Positions 33,834 to 45,233 of a DNA stretch of 64,000 bases are shown one piece after another. The translations under genes were made by a program, and so were the position numbers. Source of the stretch: Durusdinium trenchii (lineage: Eukaryota; Sar; Dinophyceae; Suessiales; Symbiodiniaceae); contig CAXAMN010001348.1 in assembly GCA_963970005.1 (NCBI GenBank), positions 61,451 through 125,450 of the forward strand, given 5' to 3'. Below the pieces are notes generated by a model. It made no database searches. It was given only the letters and a program-made list of their open reading frames with translations, and was not told the origin of the DNA. The first letter of the stretch is position 1; each line of letters opens with the position of its first letter.

Positions 33834-34226
33834 AGTTGGGAGTGTAACATGTTTTGTTGATGGGTATTTTGTCTGAACGCGACCCTGACCCTTTTGAACT
33901 CATATCGTCAGCGAGCATGTTTTTCTCAGTACTGCTGGGCATCAAGTTCAAGATTGTTTCTGTTGGCAGGTGAGCCAGGTGCTTTGGATTGGATCCATTT
34001 CTTTTGTGGGTCGAAACTGAAGCAAATCAATCACACCTTCAACTGCAGACTCCCATAGAATATGTTGTTGCATAGGGGTTCTCCCTGCCAAAGTATCAAT
34101 TTACATGACTGTTTGAGAACCTGTGTATTAGAGGGTCTCTTGGTCCGGTGAGTATCGTTTTGTTGAGGGGATGCAGTGACCATCATGCGATTGTCATGTG
34201 TTAGGGACGCATGTGCAGCAGCCTCC

Positions 34227-34400
34227 ATGAATCCACATGTGTACTATGTCCGTGTTGAAGCCCAGCAATGACAGCTTCACAAGCTGCAGCAGCAGCAACA
34301 ACAACAAAGACGACAACGATACCAACAACAGCTCCAACAGCACAAACGCATGAAAAATGAAGGCAGCAACTCTCTCCTGAACAAAGGACACAGCAGCTAG
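34227..34400 (+). pseudogene. Gln-rich coding-like fragment with one stop
   Basis: From ATG 34227 the frame reads MNPHVYYVRVEAQQ, a TGA, then QLHKLQQQQQQQRRQRYQQQ and a charged tail ending at TAG 34398-34400. The CAG/CAA tract could be a simple repeat, but the flanking codons look natural in the same frame. The TGA may be one mutation in an old Gln-rich exon. Confidence 0.3.
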
Positions 34401-35225
34401 TAGCCAACATAGCAAAATCAAAACACTGCCTCCTTCCAGAACTAACAAGAAGAACTCAATCTGAAATCAAAGAAGCAAAGCAAAGCAATCTCCCCCTCTC
34501 CTGTTTTTGCTGAACAAAATCCTGTCAGGGCTTTGGCGAGTCGATGATGTGAGGACCTCGAGCAGATCCTACGTGTCAGGACGGCGTGGCGAGGAACCCC
34601 TGAGGTAGCTGGAGTCCTAGGGTATACACACATTTTATATCACAAACGATCCATGTAATAACTGTAAGTCAATATAACCCACATTCACCACCCCAAACCG
34701 CCAGTCATGTAGGTGATATGTGGGCCACCATGGATTCGTCTGGATATATATATATATATATTATATATGCTCCCAACTGGAGTGTTGAGTGCCGAGCCAG
34801 GTTTCGTCTGTGGATCACCTGCAGGTCACCTTTTGGTGGGGATTTGTTCTTCCTTTTTTCTATTGTTTTTCTCTCACGAAAGTCCGGTGGAACGTTCCCG
34901 GGAAAGAACTGAAACATGTGTCCAGAACCGAGCCCTGAGGGAGGTCGGAGTCAGAGTGAGCCTTGTGCGAGTTGAGGATCAGGGCTGGCGAGGTTTGGGT
35001 CTGTTCAGTATTCCAAAAGAAGTAGCCTACAGCTTGTTTGGCCATATCCTAGCCCAAATTAGAAGGGATCATCCAGGCACTTTTGCATGGGCCAAGTCAC
35101 TTTCACTCCTCAACAGGGGTTTTGGAGAATATCCATGGCGTTTTGGGCACAGGAGTATCCGCGGCCTAGCTGGATGTGACACATCCTGGCGCTCGAGGGA
35201 TCCCAAAGGCTTTGGTCAAAACAAA

Positions 35226-35280
35226 GTGGTGTCAGAGGTTCAATGGCACTGGCCCCCAAAGATGTTTTAGACAGATGGGG
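35226..35280 (+). repeat. Dispersed repeat shared with 20302-20371
   Basis: GTCAGAGGTTCAATGGCACT followed by CCAAAGATGTTTTAGACAGA matches the 20302 copy in order and spacing with a few differences. Confidence 0.6.
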
Positions 35281-37597
35281 GCGGGGGTCCATTTTTCAAC
35301 CTCCACACTTAGGGATCAACTTAGGGTTTAATTGTGCCATCTAGTCTCCATCCACTTTTGCAACCGACATTTGTTCTTGCAGTCTTCTTTGGGTGGGCCC
35401 TGGACACCGTATGTTTGACAACACGGTGGTGATTCCGACGTTGGACCATTCCAGAGAATGCAGCAACCGTGTCATTGGAACCAAGAGCTCCAGTTCATGA
35501 GGACACGGTGCTTGCGCAACCGAGGTGTCTTGGTTGGGTCGCATGGATTCGAATGGATCCTGTGGTGTGAAGTGGCATGATGCTGCTTCAAAGCATCATC
35601 TATCATCATGAGGATCATGAATCATCAGTTCCCGCATATGTCCCATCACCAGAATCTGCGGAAAAGAAACAAAACAGCGATAACCTCCGGGAAAAAAAGG
35701 ACAATATGTACTGGACTCCTCATAGATCCTAGTCCTTGGGTGCGTGACGCGCCACTGAGGAGGCGACCGCCCTGACGCCGTTCAGCTGGGTGAGGCCAAT
35801 GGTCCGAAAAAGCCGCGTATGTTGAATTCCTCCAGGGGATCGTTGCTTGCCGGAGACGCCTGTTTTGATACACGTAATACACACCCAACCTTTTTGAGAG
35901 TTGATTCGGGGTTGAATGGCAAAACCGAGGAGTTGGTAGATACGTTAGATACGTAATGTGTGTGAAGTGGTGACAACGTTCATTCTACTTGACAGTGATC
36001 GTTCGATTTGTTTGATGGACTTGCCTGAAACAAATAGAGTTCGGTAGGAGATCTGCTTTGAAGACATGTATATAGAGGGATTGAATTCCGGTCGCACCTG
36101 GAAAGGATTGTGTTCAGTTCGTTATTGAACTCAATATTGATTTATTTACGGAGGGATCTATCTTATACCTCGTGAGGGCGTGGGTGAGCCAAGCATAGGG
36201 TATTTCCTCAAATTTCCACAAACATGCAGTTTGACTATCAACCTGCATGTCGAAAGGAAATGAGAATGAACTCAGGCCCAAAGCTCGCGATGTTCTGTTT
36301 TCCAACAATGCGCACTGCGCAGAACAGCCCTGCCGAGGACATGAGTCTAGAAAAGCGGCTCTTTCCTGAGAGGGGTCACAAGGTGGTGGTTTTCAGAGCT
36401 TGTTTCATACCATGCAGACATGAGCACGTTTGGATGCTCCAAAACTGCCTCAGAGTGTAAGCCCTCTTGGGTGACGGGCTTTATGTTCTTTTTCCTGGGC
36501 AAAGACTGCTCTGGACTTTTGAATGCCCAAAGAAGGCACCACTGGATGGCGCATGAAGTGCCCTCTCCGCAGCATGGTCAAGAAGGCCAACACGATTCCG
36601 AGGAATCCTGCAGAAACAGTTGTCCCCTGCGGTTCCAGGTTCCGGTTTTCATGCTCACATCGACCCCATGTCAACGTTCAGGAGGAGCCATTTTGGTGGT
36701 GGACTCATGAGAAACTGGTGGGAAATGGCTGTGAGTCAAAACATGTCAAACACCCTTGGCAACCAAACCATGGTAGGTTGACATTCCCGCATATGAGAAA
36801 TCCAAATGACCGAGTGGCGATGGCACACGCTTGTCCAGTCAGCCAGTTGGAACACGGACTTCGATCCCTTGTTTGTTTCCAACAGAGGTTAACCTGGTTA
36901 ACCCTATAGACTATCCCATACTTAGGTACGCCAGGTGACGGGTCCTTTGAGGGCCCAATATCAGGGCCACGGTAATGGTTGGGTAGCTCCTCTCCCGGGT
37001 AGGGCCGAAGACTCTGAAGGGGTCTTGATGAAAAAGCTTCATGATAACTCAGTAAGTAACTGTAGTGTTAAAACTATTCTCCTGAACACATACCTAGCAT
37101 TGACAAAAACATATGAGTTGGTGAATCACGTATGTTTTGGAAGAGTGTATGTATGTGTTATATGTGTTGTCAGTTCCCGTGTTAATCTTCCAAAAGGTCG
37201 AGTCCTTTATTTGGAGTGGGCAGTGAATAAGTTTGGGAAAAAAGATACAAGCTTAGTGTTTTGGAAGCTGTTTGCGATTGAGGAAAGAAACGCTATAAGC
37301 TGGTTGTTCTCGTTAGCATGGTGTTTGAGAGATGTATTCGGTGGCTAACTTCCCTCGTTAACGAGCTGCCCTTGAATAGTTCTTGGGTATCTGGGTGAGC
37401 AAGTGTTTGTTCCTTGATTGACGAATTCTCACATCGGGAGAACTCGAAAGCTTGGTCTTTTGTCGGAAAAGCTCGCACTTGACAAGCTTGGTGTTGGTCC
37501 GATGCTACCCATCTTAGACTAGTCCAGGTATGATGGTCATTTGCTTTTTCTGTGCCTTTTGGATGGGATCAGAAAGCAAGCAGGGGGGGTTCTGCAG

Positions 37598-37801
37598 GAA
37601 ATGTCGCTGCCTGGGGGATGTGTTCGGGACATGTTCATCGCTTTTGTCGAGCGAGTCGGCGTCTCGCGTTCGATCGTGGACTCGCTCGATCGCTGCGGAC
37701 CCACGCGGTCATTTTTGTTCGTCGCTTTCTTACCGTACCATGTGGAGATACTGCACGCTGAAAGCTGCCTCCTGCTCAATCCCAGGATTCAGGATTTCCA
37801 G
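37598..37801 (+). CDS. Probable internal exon, unknown protein
   Basis: GGTTCTGCAG ends at 37597 and a TTCCAG/GTGTTT donor lies at 37801/37802. The exon is 204 bp, 68 codons, phase 0 at both ends. It reads GGCVRDMFIAFVERVGVSRS, then IVDSLDRCGPTRSFLFVAFL, and ends LLNPRIQDFQ. Hydrophobic and charged residues alternate as in a folded globular domain. A minus frame is also open but would need an unlikely Ser/Thr/Arg composition. No family is recognised. Confidence 0.5.
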
Positions 37802-38260
37802 GTGTTTTTCTTTTCGCAGCACCGCTTTTCTACTTGAACGAAAGCCCGGACATACTGAGGAAAACATGCAGAGCACTTCGGAAAGATTCAGTGATTGGCA
37901 ATCTCACGACAAGTGATTGGTGAGCAGTAGACTCAGTACAAGACATCCATTGAAAAGAGGATTACTAGATATGTGCAAGGATCAAGGATTAAATATGTGC
38001 ATATGTTATTCCATGTGTGGTGTCTACAGAGCATCCCAGAGCATCCCAGAGCTCCTGACCGGCGATTCGGCTTCCGGCCTTGGCAACGTGAAGAAGACGC
38101 AAAAGGTGCATCCAAGAGGCCATCATGTGTGGGTGTCGATCTTGAGCAACAGTGTGCAACGCCCCTCGCTTTTTGTATCGAAAAGAAAATATCGCGGCAA
38201 GAGACCCCAAACAGTGTATGTGTGTGAGGTCTAGAGATCTAGACGCATTGGGGTCCAGAG
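37802..38260. other. No gene seen
   Basis: The word AGAGCATCCC is duplicated in tandem near 38030-38050. Nothing else is apparent. Confidence 0.5.
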
Positions 38261-38533
38261 AGGTGACGGTGGTGATGAAGGTGGGGATCGTGGTGACGGT
38301 GGCGATGGTGAGTGAGTGAGTGAGTGAGTGAGTGTGAGTGTGAGTGTGAGTGTGAGTGTGAGTGTGAGTGTGAGTGTGAGTGTGAGTGAGTGAGTGAGTG
38401 AGTGAGTGAGTGCGAGGGAGAGTGAGAGTGTGACAGTGGGTGAGTGAGTAAGAGTGAGTGAGTGAGTGAGTGAGTGAGTGAGTGTGAGCGTGTGTGAGTG
38501 AGTGAGAGTGAGAGTGAGGGAGTGGGAGAGTGA
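38261..38533. repeat. GTGA / GTGAGT microsatellite
   Basis: GGTGACGGTGGTGATG leads into long runs of GTGA and of GTGAGT that alternate through the tract. The six-base and four-base phases change several times, suggesting repeated slippage. Confidence 0.9.
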
Positions 38534-38545
38534 GCATCTGAGAGC

Positions 38546-39002
38546 ACAAAGTGCTGTGCCTGCCACAAAATCTGCACTTCGAGGTTCACCAAGTGCTGCT
38601 GCCTGCTACGAAATCTGCACTTCGAGGTTAATTTTTCTGTGCCTGCCACGAAATCTGCACTTCGAGGTTCACCAAGTGCTTCGCCTGCCACGAGATCTGC
38701 GCTTCGAGGTTCGTGCTGCACCTCCCACGAAATCTGCACTTTGAGGTGCGCCTGCTGCGAAATCTGCGCAACGATGTTCACAAAGTGCCGTACCTGACTG
38801 CCACGAAATCTGCAGACGAGCCACATGTCCAAAAGTCACGATTCACTGCACTTGTCACGAATCTGAGCTCCTTGACGATCACCACCATGTCTTAAGTGCT
38901 GCACCTGCCACGAAAACTGCATTTGGAAGTAAAATCACGAAAAGTCGACGTTGAAGCGCCCAAACACGAGGTTTCCCTTGCGCCTGCCACGAAAAGTCAC
39001 CA
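38546..39002 (+). repeat. CTGCACTTCGAGG minisatellite
   Basis: About nine imperfect units of GCCTGCCACGAAATCTGCAC followed by TTCGAGGTTCACCAAGTGCT lie at 38546-38800, fading out towards 39002. The unit length varies from about 38 to 47 bp. One frame would read TKSALRG repeats; I consider this non-coding. Confidence 0.8.
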
Positions 39003-39267
39003 TCATGTGCGAAAATGCGCACGGCACCACAACAAGAGCGCAGTCGCTAGAAGCACCGAAATGCACGTCGAGGCTTTCGAGAGGCATGAATGTACTGTAA
39101 ATAGCAGCGAATTAGCCGCACACGCCCGCGCCGCACACCTATCTAAGCACACCTGCTTTTCTCCTACCGTAAGAACCCCTAAGTGTGTCCACACTGTTTG
39201 GGGAAATACCAACATTTCAGCGAAGGCGGGTTCAAGAGCGTTGGGGATGTGACTTGTGCACGTCATT

Positions 39268-39640
39268 TGTGTGTGTGTGACCCCTTCCGTCTCCAGGACT
39301 TTTGCTGTTTTTCCAAAAAAGCAGGGGCCATCCTCTCACCGTTGGTGGATGGCCAACGAAGAGGCCAATGGTGAGAGCTGTCAACGTACCTGCAGTTCTA
39401 CACAGGGTAACAGAAGGAAATGGTACTCTGTTGTCCCTCTTCCAGTCTACTCTACCCGGGCGGTCTCGCCCCCGTAACTCAAGCCCGCTAAGTATTCAGT
39501 AACTAGTAGTAATGGGCTAATGCGAAGCAGATGTTGAAACCTTTCTGTTTCACTGACTCCGCCACCTTAGCGTTCCTGCATTCATTTCCTCGTGGATTAT
39601 CTTACTGGACGAACCCTTGTCTAAGTGTGAATCGCTGTGT
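39268..39640 (+). repeat. Hairpin-bearing repeat unit, copy 1
   Basis: A TG run leads to CCGTCTCCAGGACTTTTGCT, GTTGGTGGATGGCCAACGAA, a left hairpin arm GGGTAACAGAAGGAAA (39405-39420), CAGTCTACTCTACCCGGGCG and TAAGTATTCAGTAACTAGTA. It then ends in a TTTCGTTCCTGCATTC-like stretch up to TGAACCCTTGT. The right hairpin arm is lost in this copy. Confidence 0.7.
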
Positions 39641-39907
39641 TTTCCCACCTGGGTGCCCTTGGTGTGACTTTCTCGTTCTGCGCATGTGGGTTATGTTTTT
39701 TGGGATTGTTTTGTTTCATCCATGAACCAACTGAACCGTAGGCCGCCGGGCACACGGATAGAAAGCCGCCGGGCTTACTACGCCGAATAAACTCCCACCC
39801 CCACCCCTCCCCTCTTTCCTTCTTGCGGTTTCTTCGTTTGTTAGGTGTTTCTTCAGGCTTGTTAGGTTGTTCTTGAGGCTCGTTTCCCTGCCCCTCGGCT
39901 TCGCTTA

Positions 39908-40075
39908 CTTGCAGTTCTACACAGGGTAACAGAAGGAAATGATACTCGACACTTTTCTTCTGTCAGTGCCTTTCCTTCTGTTGCCCCTTTTCTAGTCTAC
40001 TCTACCCGGGCGGTCTCGCCCCCTAACTATTGCTGGCCGTAATTCAAGACCACTAAGTATTCAGTAGTTATACCT
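39908..40075 (+). repeat. Hairpin-bearing repeat unit, copy 2 (partial)
   Basis: It holds only the middle of the unit. Arms GGGTAACAGAAGGAAA (39924-39939) and TTTCCTTCTGTTGCCC (39971-39986) pair over 16 positions with one G-T wobble. The conserved CTACTCTACCCGGGCGGTCT and TAAGTATTCAGTAGTT follow. Confidence 0.7.
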
Positions 40076-40139
40076 TTTTTACTACACCTACCTTTCTCTC
40101 TTGCCCTCTGCGTTTTTCTTTCTGTCTTTCTTTCCTTTT

Positions 40140-40408
40140 TAAGGCTTGTTAGGTGCCTATTCAGGTTTTCACTCCATAATTTGCCGTTCGCTCGGCAGAC
40201 ATGCATGGCCTTACGCCTATCTTGGCTTGTTAGGTGGCTACTCAAGTTTTGATTCCGTGATTGGCCATTCGTTCGGCCGACATGCATGCCCTTACACCTA
40301 ATTTTGTCTTTTTTGCTCTTTTCTTTTTGCTTATTTTGTTGTTCTTTTTCTTTTTCTAAGGCTTGTTAGGTGGCTATTCAGGTTTCCGCGCTGTGCGGCG
40401 CTCAGTGT
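40140..40408 (+). repeat. Tandem 81-bp repeat joined to copy 3
   Basis: Two units at 40140-40220 and 40221-40301 share GGCTTGTTAGGTGCCTATTC, CGTTCGCTCGGCAGACATGC and CCTTACGCCTA. The start of a third unit at 40360 runs straight into the next hairpin-bearing copy. Shorter forms of the opening occur at 39838-39883. Confidence 0.75.
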
Positions 40409-40825
40409 GTGTGTGTGTGCCCCCCACCGTCTCCAGGAGGTTTGCTGTTTTTCCCAAAAAAAGCACGGGGCCATCCCTCTCACCATTGGTGGATGGCCAA
40501 TGAAGAGGCCACGGGTCAGAGCGGTAAACGTACCTGCAGTTATACACAGGGGAACAGAAGGAAATCTTTTTCGACACACTGGTGTGTCGATGCCTTTCCT
40601 TCTGTTATCCCTTTTCCAGTCTACTCTACCCGGTCGGTCACGCCCCCTAACTACTGCACGGCTGTAATTCAAGCCCGCTAAGTATTCAGTAACTGGTAGT
40701 TATGGGCTAATGCGAAACAAGATGTTAAAACCTTTCTGTTTCGCTGACTCTGCCACCTTTCCGTTCCTGCATTCATTTCCTCGTGGATTATCTTACTGGA
40801 TGAACCCTTGTTTAAGTGTGTGGGG
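40404..40825 (+). repeat. Hairpin-bearing repeat unit, copy 3 (nested hairpin)
   Basis: This is the most complete copy. Outer arms GGGAACAGAAGGAAA (40550-40564) and TTTCCTTCTGTTATCCC (40595-40611) enclose an inner hairpin TCGACACACTGGTGTGTCGA (40571-40590). Flanking blocks match copy 1 in the same order, ending in TGAACCCTTGTTTAAGTGTG. Confidence 0.75.
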
Positions 40826-43800
40826 ATGGTGTGGGTGTCAGTACAACTGCTGGACCTGGACAAATGAACCTTAGATGTGACTGGTAGCTTAAATTTGAAG
40901 AAGATCAAGTCAAAATGAAGCTGCTGGCACCTCCAAATACTTTCAGCAAATAAGTATAAATTCTTCACAGGCGTTAGCCTATATAATGCTGATGCTTTCA
41001 CCCTACATATGCCAAATCTGACTGACCCTTATTTTATTTGCAACATGGGTGGGGCGCAGCGCCTGACTCTTGCTGTGTTTTGGTGGGATTTGAGATAGGA
41101 GGTCAATGTTTGCATTTTATACACTTTGAGGATTTTGAGGCTCTGACAGGCAAAGGGCAGTTTAGGTGGCAGTTGATTTATTATAGGATGGTTTTTTGCT
41201 TTTCTTGGATTTGATACTGGGACACAGTCAGGGCATTTTTTTGGGCAACTGGGTTTGTAGTGTCATATAGATGGGTAGAGGACCCAACAAGGCAATTTGT
41301 AGTACTTTATAAACTAGACTACACTGTTTTGTCAGTACTAGACTACAGTTTTGTCAGTTTTATTTTTGACATGTTCATACATTGTCCAACCAAAAGGAAA
41401 TATACAGACATCCAATCATTCAAGGCATTCAGTGTGACCTAGCCGGCTTTGTAATTAGCTGGAATTCACCTGCTGGGCTGTTCTTGCAGTGTTGGTTGGC
41501 TACATGGAGACTTTTGGGCAGATGGGTCTCTGGGCCTTTGGCAATCGAGGCGTACCTGGAACAATGGCAGTATATAAAATGCCCTTGGTGGACGCGTGCT
41601 GTACGCATTTTATAGACTAGCTGGCTTTGTAACTAGCTGGAAGCCATCCCACAGTCACAGGCTTTCTGGTAAATCTTTACTTGAGAGTCCTTTAGAGAGG
41701 ACCCCTGGCCGTGTTTGACAATGTTCTGCGATGCTGCGAGGCAGTTCATAGTTTCTGAATTTCCTTTCTGCTCACCTTTGTTTTGGCAGTGGGACCCTCA
41801 CTGTATGTCTTGATCCAATTTCTATGGTGAACCCGATAAGGGCATTATATAGGCCTGCAGTTGTTGTATGTTCAGAATCCACCTACCCCATGTTACAGTT
41901 TTGATGTTTTTTGACCAGTTTTGCGTGTTGTACGAAATTAACCGTCTCAAGGCATTTTTTCTGGCCCAAAGTTTATAGAATGAGTGCTTGTAAAAGCATC
42001 AAACCTAACAATGAAGGGGATCTGCTGATCATATTTGGTCATCTCCTGCAGTATCTCAACACCAGAGAGGAAAGGAGCAGATGGGGCTTTGTCAGTTGAG
42101 CAGTTCAAGGTTGCTTGAGACGTAGTTTGACCTGGCTTCAAACTGCCTGCGTAGACAATTGATAAGTATTTACGGTACATGTGCTTATTCTATGTTGAAA
42201 TGCGTGGACCTGCGTCTGCGGCGGTTCCCAAAACTGACGAAGCAAAATTGCACTGTCATGAAGCACGCCTGCCACTACCAGAAGTATGTAGTGAGTTCGC
42301 CTGAGTCCTCTCAGGTCAGCTGGATTTAGGCCAGTGATGATGCGATTGCGAAATAAGTGGATTTGTCGTTAGCAATCCGTGTGATCCGCGCGCGGCCCGT
42401 GCGTCCTCGAAGTGGACTCCGCAGTGCAAGCATTCTGTTGCGCGAGCTTGTGGCGCAGATTCAGGCTCATGTGCGCCCGGAGTGGCAACCGCAAGCGGTG
42501 TAAGCTGGCACCGCCCCGCACACTGAAAGAAACCAGGCGCATAGTATTATTGCATACTGCTGATGAATCACATCCGGGGTCCTTGGTTCTGATTGTTTGA
42601 CAAGCGAAGCCTGTTTGAGATGAGCAATTTCCTGTTACGAGGGGTGAGGTGATATGGCTTGCAGTTCGTGAGCTGGAAACGCAAACGTCAAGTTTCATAT
42701 GATGAAGGGAGCAATCACTGATCACCCTTGGCTCGTGAGTAGAATCGCACCCTCAGTGCAGTGATGCTCCATGCAAGGATGGCAATGCGTCCCAAGAAGG
42801 TCGGGAGGGTCTTGGATCGATGCGGGCATGGAGTGGAGTGGGCTGCTGGTGGAGATTGACGCGGGAATCGATGAACACGGCTTCAATTCCAATACGTTTT
42901 TTTGATGATGAGCTAGTATCCACTTTGGCGAGAACGAGGTCCATCGTTCAGAAGACTCCCCATTGAATGCCGTTTCATGTATGGTCCAGCACAGAGATAA
43001 TCATACTTTATTGCTTCAAGGTTGGCAACAGATTGAACTCACCATGGACAACAATAACACCATTTTTGCATGTGACACCAAAAATTTGAATGTTCCTGAA
43101 ACGTGGGAACACGTATCAAAAACAACCCGGTTTGTGACCGTTCGGACCACCGGGAGGGGATTGAACGTATCATGGTTCAGGACAATGTTCCCATTTTGTA
43201 GCGTCGTTTCACGGTAGACACAGGATCATGAACATATGATACAAACAAAAAACAAAACTTCCCTCGACATTCCATCAAACATCTATGTCATATCAATCTG
43301 TGGCGAAAGGAAAGCATGGTGTTGCGTCAGGTTGCGTAAATTCCATGTTGAACACACTTCTTGCATACGTGTTTCGTAAATATTGTTTTTTTTGGCATGA
43401 ACATAATGTTGCATAAACAAATCCCTCGGGGAACCGTTCGCAATCATAATTGTGTCATGGGGAAATTTTTTGCATAAAAATTGTGTTAACCAAGGCCTCG
43501 CGTAAGCTAAAACAGTGGTTGCGTAATATTAATAATAACGTGCAAACACAAACGTAACAACTTGATACGACATAAAAGTTCAATCATACGTAGTAATTGG
43601 CCGAAGTTCATATGTGGTTTTGGTTTGTTTTAATGAAGGTATGGAAATTGCACCGGAGATATCTCCAGTTCGTCGCGAAAATTGAGGGCATTGAATTCAA
43701 TCCGAACCTAGCAATTATCCATCAAGTTTGTTGCTCGAATCACTGCACTTAAACCCTAAATGTTCCAGAAAGATTTGAACCCAGGAATTCCAGAGAACCA

Positions 43801-45144
43801 CTTTCAACATGACATGGTGTTCCATAAAATTCAGAATTCTATGCAGTTAGGGACCATCCGTATCTGCTCCACTTGGTTTCGGTACCTAAGACCCTACACT
43901 GTTTGAATGTCCAAAGTGCCCGCCTCCCCATTCTTGTCCAGTGCGCCCCAACAAAACAACAACCACCCGCCATCGCCGCAGCTGGCAGCTGTTGCACCTG
44001 AATTCGGAGCCCGCTTTTTTGAAGCTCCTTCCAAACGGAAGGTGGTCTCCAGAGAAACCAAGCCGACATGAGCCAATCTCATCGATTTGTTTGTCAGAAG
44101 ATGTCAGAAGTGTGTTTACTTCATGTGCCAACATGAAGCCCAGAAGGGTTAACATATTTAATGTTTATTAAATGTTGATGTTGTTTTGTTCAACGTTTTT
44201 CGACAACGGCGGCTGGCACGCTCTGGAGACCCGAGACAGCTTCCGGCTCGGCGAGCTCGGTCCGGTGGACCTCGGTCCGGTAGGTCAAAAACGGTACGGC
44301 CAAGCGACCACAGATCAGAGATGTTGGTTTAATCCACAATTTGTGTAACCATTGAGCAATCAAACTCAGACTAGTTAGATGGCGACATCATTCATTAACT
44401 CTCAGGTAGCTTGGGTGCATTGGACTACATGGCAAGAGAAGATTGAGCCATTTGTATTTGGATGTATTTGGTACTAAGAGTTTTACACAATTTGTCATTT
44501 GTTGAGCCCGCGGCATGGGTGAAAAGCCATGGCTTTTGCAGAGGTGGGGACCGACCAGTCGCTCGCGAGTGATGATGTGGCCATGGCCCCATGCGACCGT
44601 CGAAGCTCTATCGAAACCATTGATTCATGCTCTTCGTCCACCTTCATTCTACTATACACTCTTAGCCCTTTTTGATCTTTGGATCCATCTTCTGTTCGTG
44701 TGAAAACCGTGTTATGTGTTCCATGTGTTTCTCTTCAGGACTGAACCCCATCCCTGGAATTGCGGTTCGGGACTGCATCGCCTTTGGGACGCTTTGGGCC
44801 CAGAATGCCACCAAAAAAATCCGATTTGGAGCAGTCAGCTATTATTCTCACCTCCCTGATAGATCATAGATCTCAGGGTGGATTCATTTCAGGCCTGGAG
44901 ATGAGGAGTAGGACTCATGAACTTGGAGTTTGCAGTCGGGGCGTCCTTTTTGCCAGTGGGTGTGCCACATCCAGTGGGTGTGCCACATTATTAGAGTCAT
45001 GGCCTATATAGGATGAACATAAGTAATTTGGAGATGATGATTTGAGAATCCACATTGCACCTTCGTCTTCAGGAAAGACGCAGACCCTGAATCGGACTTA
45101 TATGGACTTAGCGGAAAACTGTGGCGAGACGTCTTTCTCCGCAG
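40826..45144. other. No confident gene
   Basis: A direct repeat of 26 bp (two mismatches) stands at 41439-41464 and 41617-41642. On the minus strand 42944 to 41947 shows protein-like pieces (SGVEILQEMTKYDQQIPFIV; SKKRIGIEAVFIDSRVNLHQ) with stops and frame changes, perhaps a relic. Bases 43200-43850 are AT-rich and featureless. An island at 43930-44070 is open in several frames. Confidence 0.4.
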
Positions 45145-45233
45145 ATCCCTCGGTCTTTCACACCCGTCGCACGAAGATCAGACATGAGCCGAGCCGCGCG
45201 AGAATGGGGGAGTTTCTTGGGACATCTCACCAG
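45145..45233 (+). CDS. Probable internal exon, unknown protein
   Basis: GTCTTTCTCCGCAG ends at 45144 and a CACCAG/GTGCGA donor lies at 45233/45234. The exon is 89 bp. Two frames are open: one ends in phase 0 and reads PSVFHTRRTKIRHEPSRARM then GEFLGTSHQ; the other starts in phase 0 and reads RRSDMSRAAREWGSFLGHLT. Both look natural, so the exon is better supported than its frame. Confidence 0.45.

Larger units (their letters stand above)
33834..37597. other. No confident gene apart from the Gln-rich piece
   Basis: A 185-codon plus frame at 34713-35270 and three overlapping plus frames at 36224-36909 are open, but lengths like these are expected by chance. AT microsatellite at 34744-34767. Confidence 0.35.

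Noticed and set aside
34713..35270. 185-codon plus frame
   Set aside because: Begins in an AT microsatellite and ends in a dispersed repeat; no domain.
38261..38533. His/Ser/Thr-Leu repeat proteins on the minus strand
   Set aside because: Explained entirely by the GTGA microsatellite.
41439..41642. 26-bp direct repeat as a terminal repeat of a transposon
   Set aside because: Two mismatches, no inverted ends, no duplicated target, and nothing coding between the copies.
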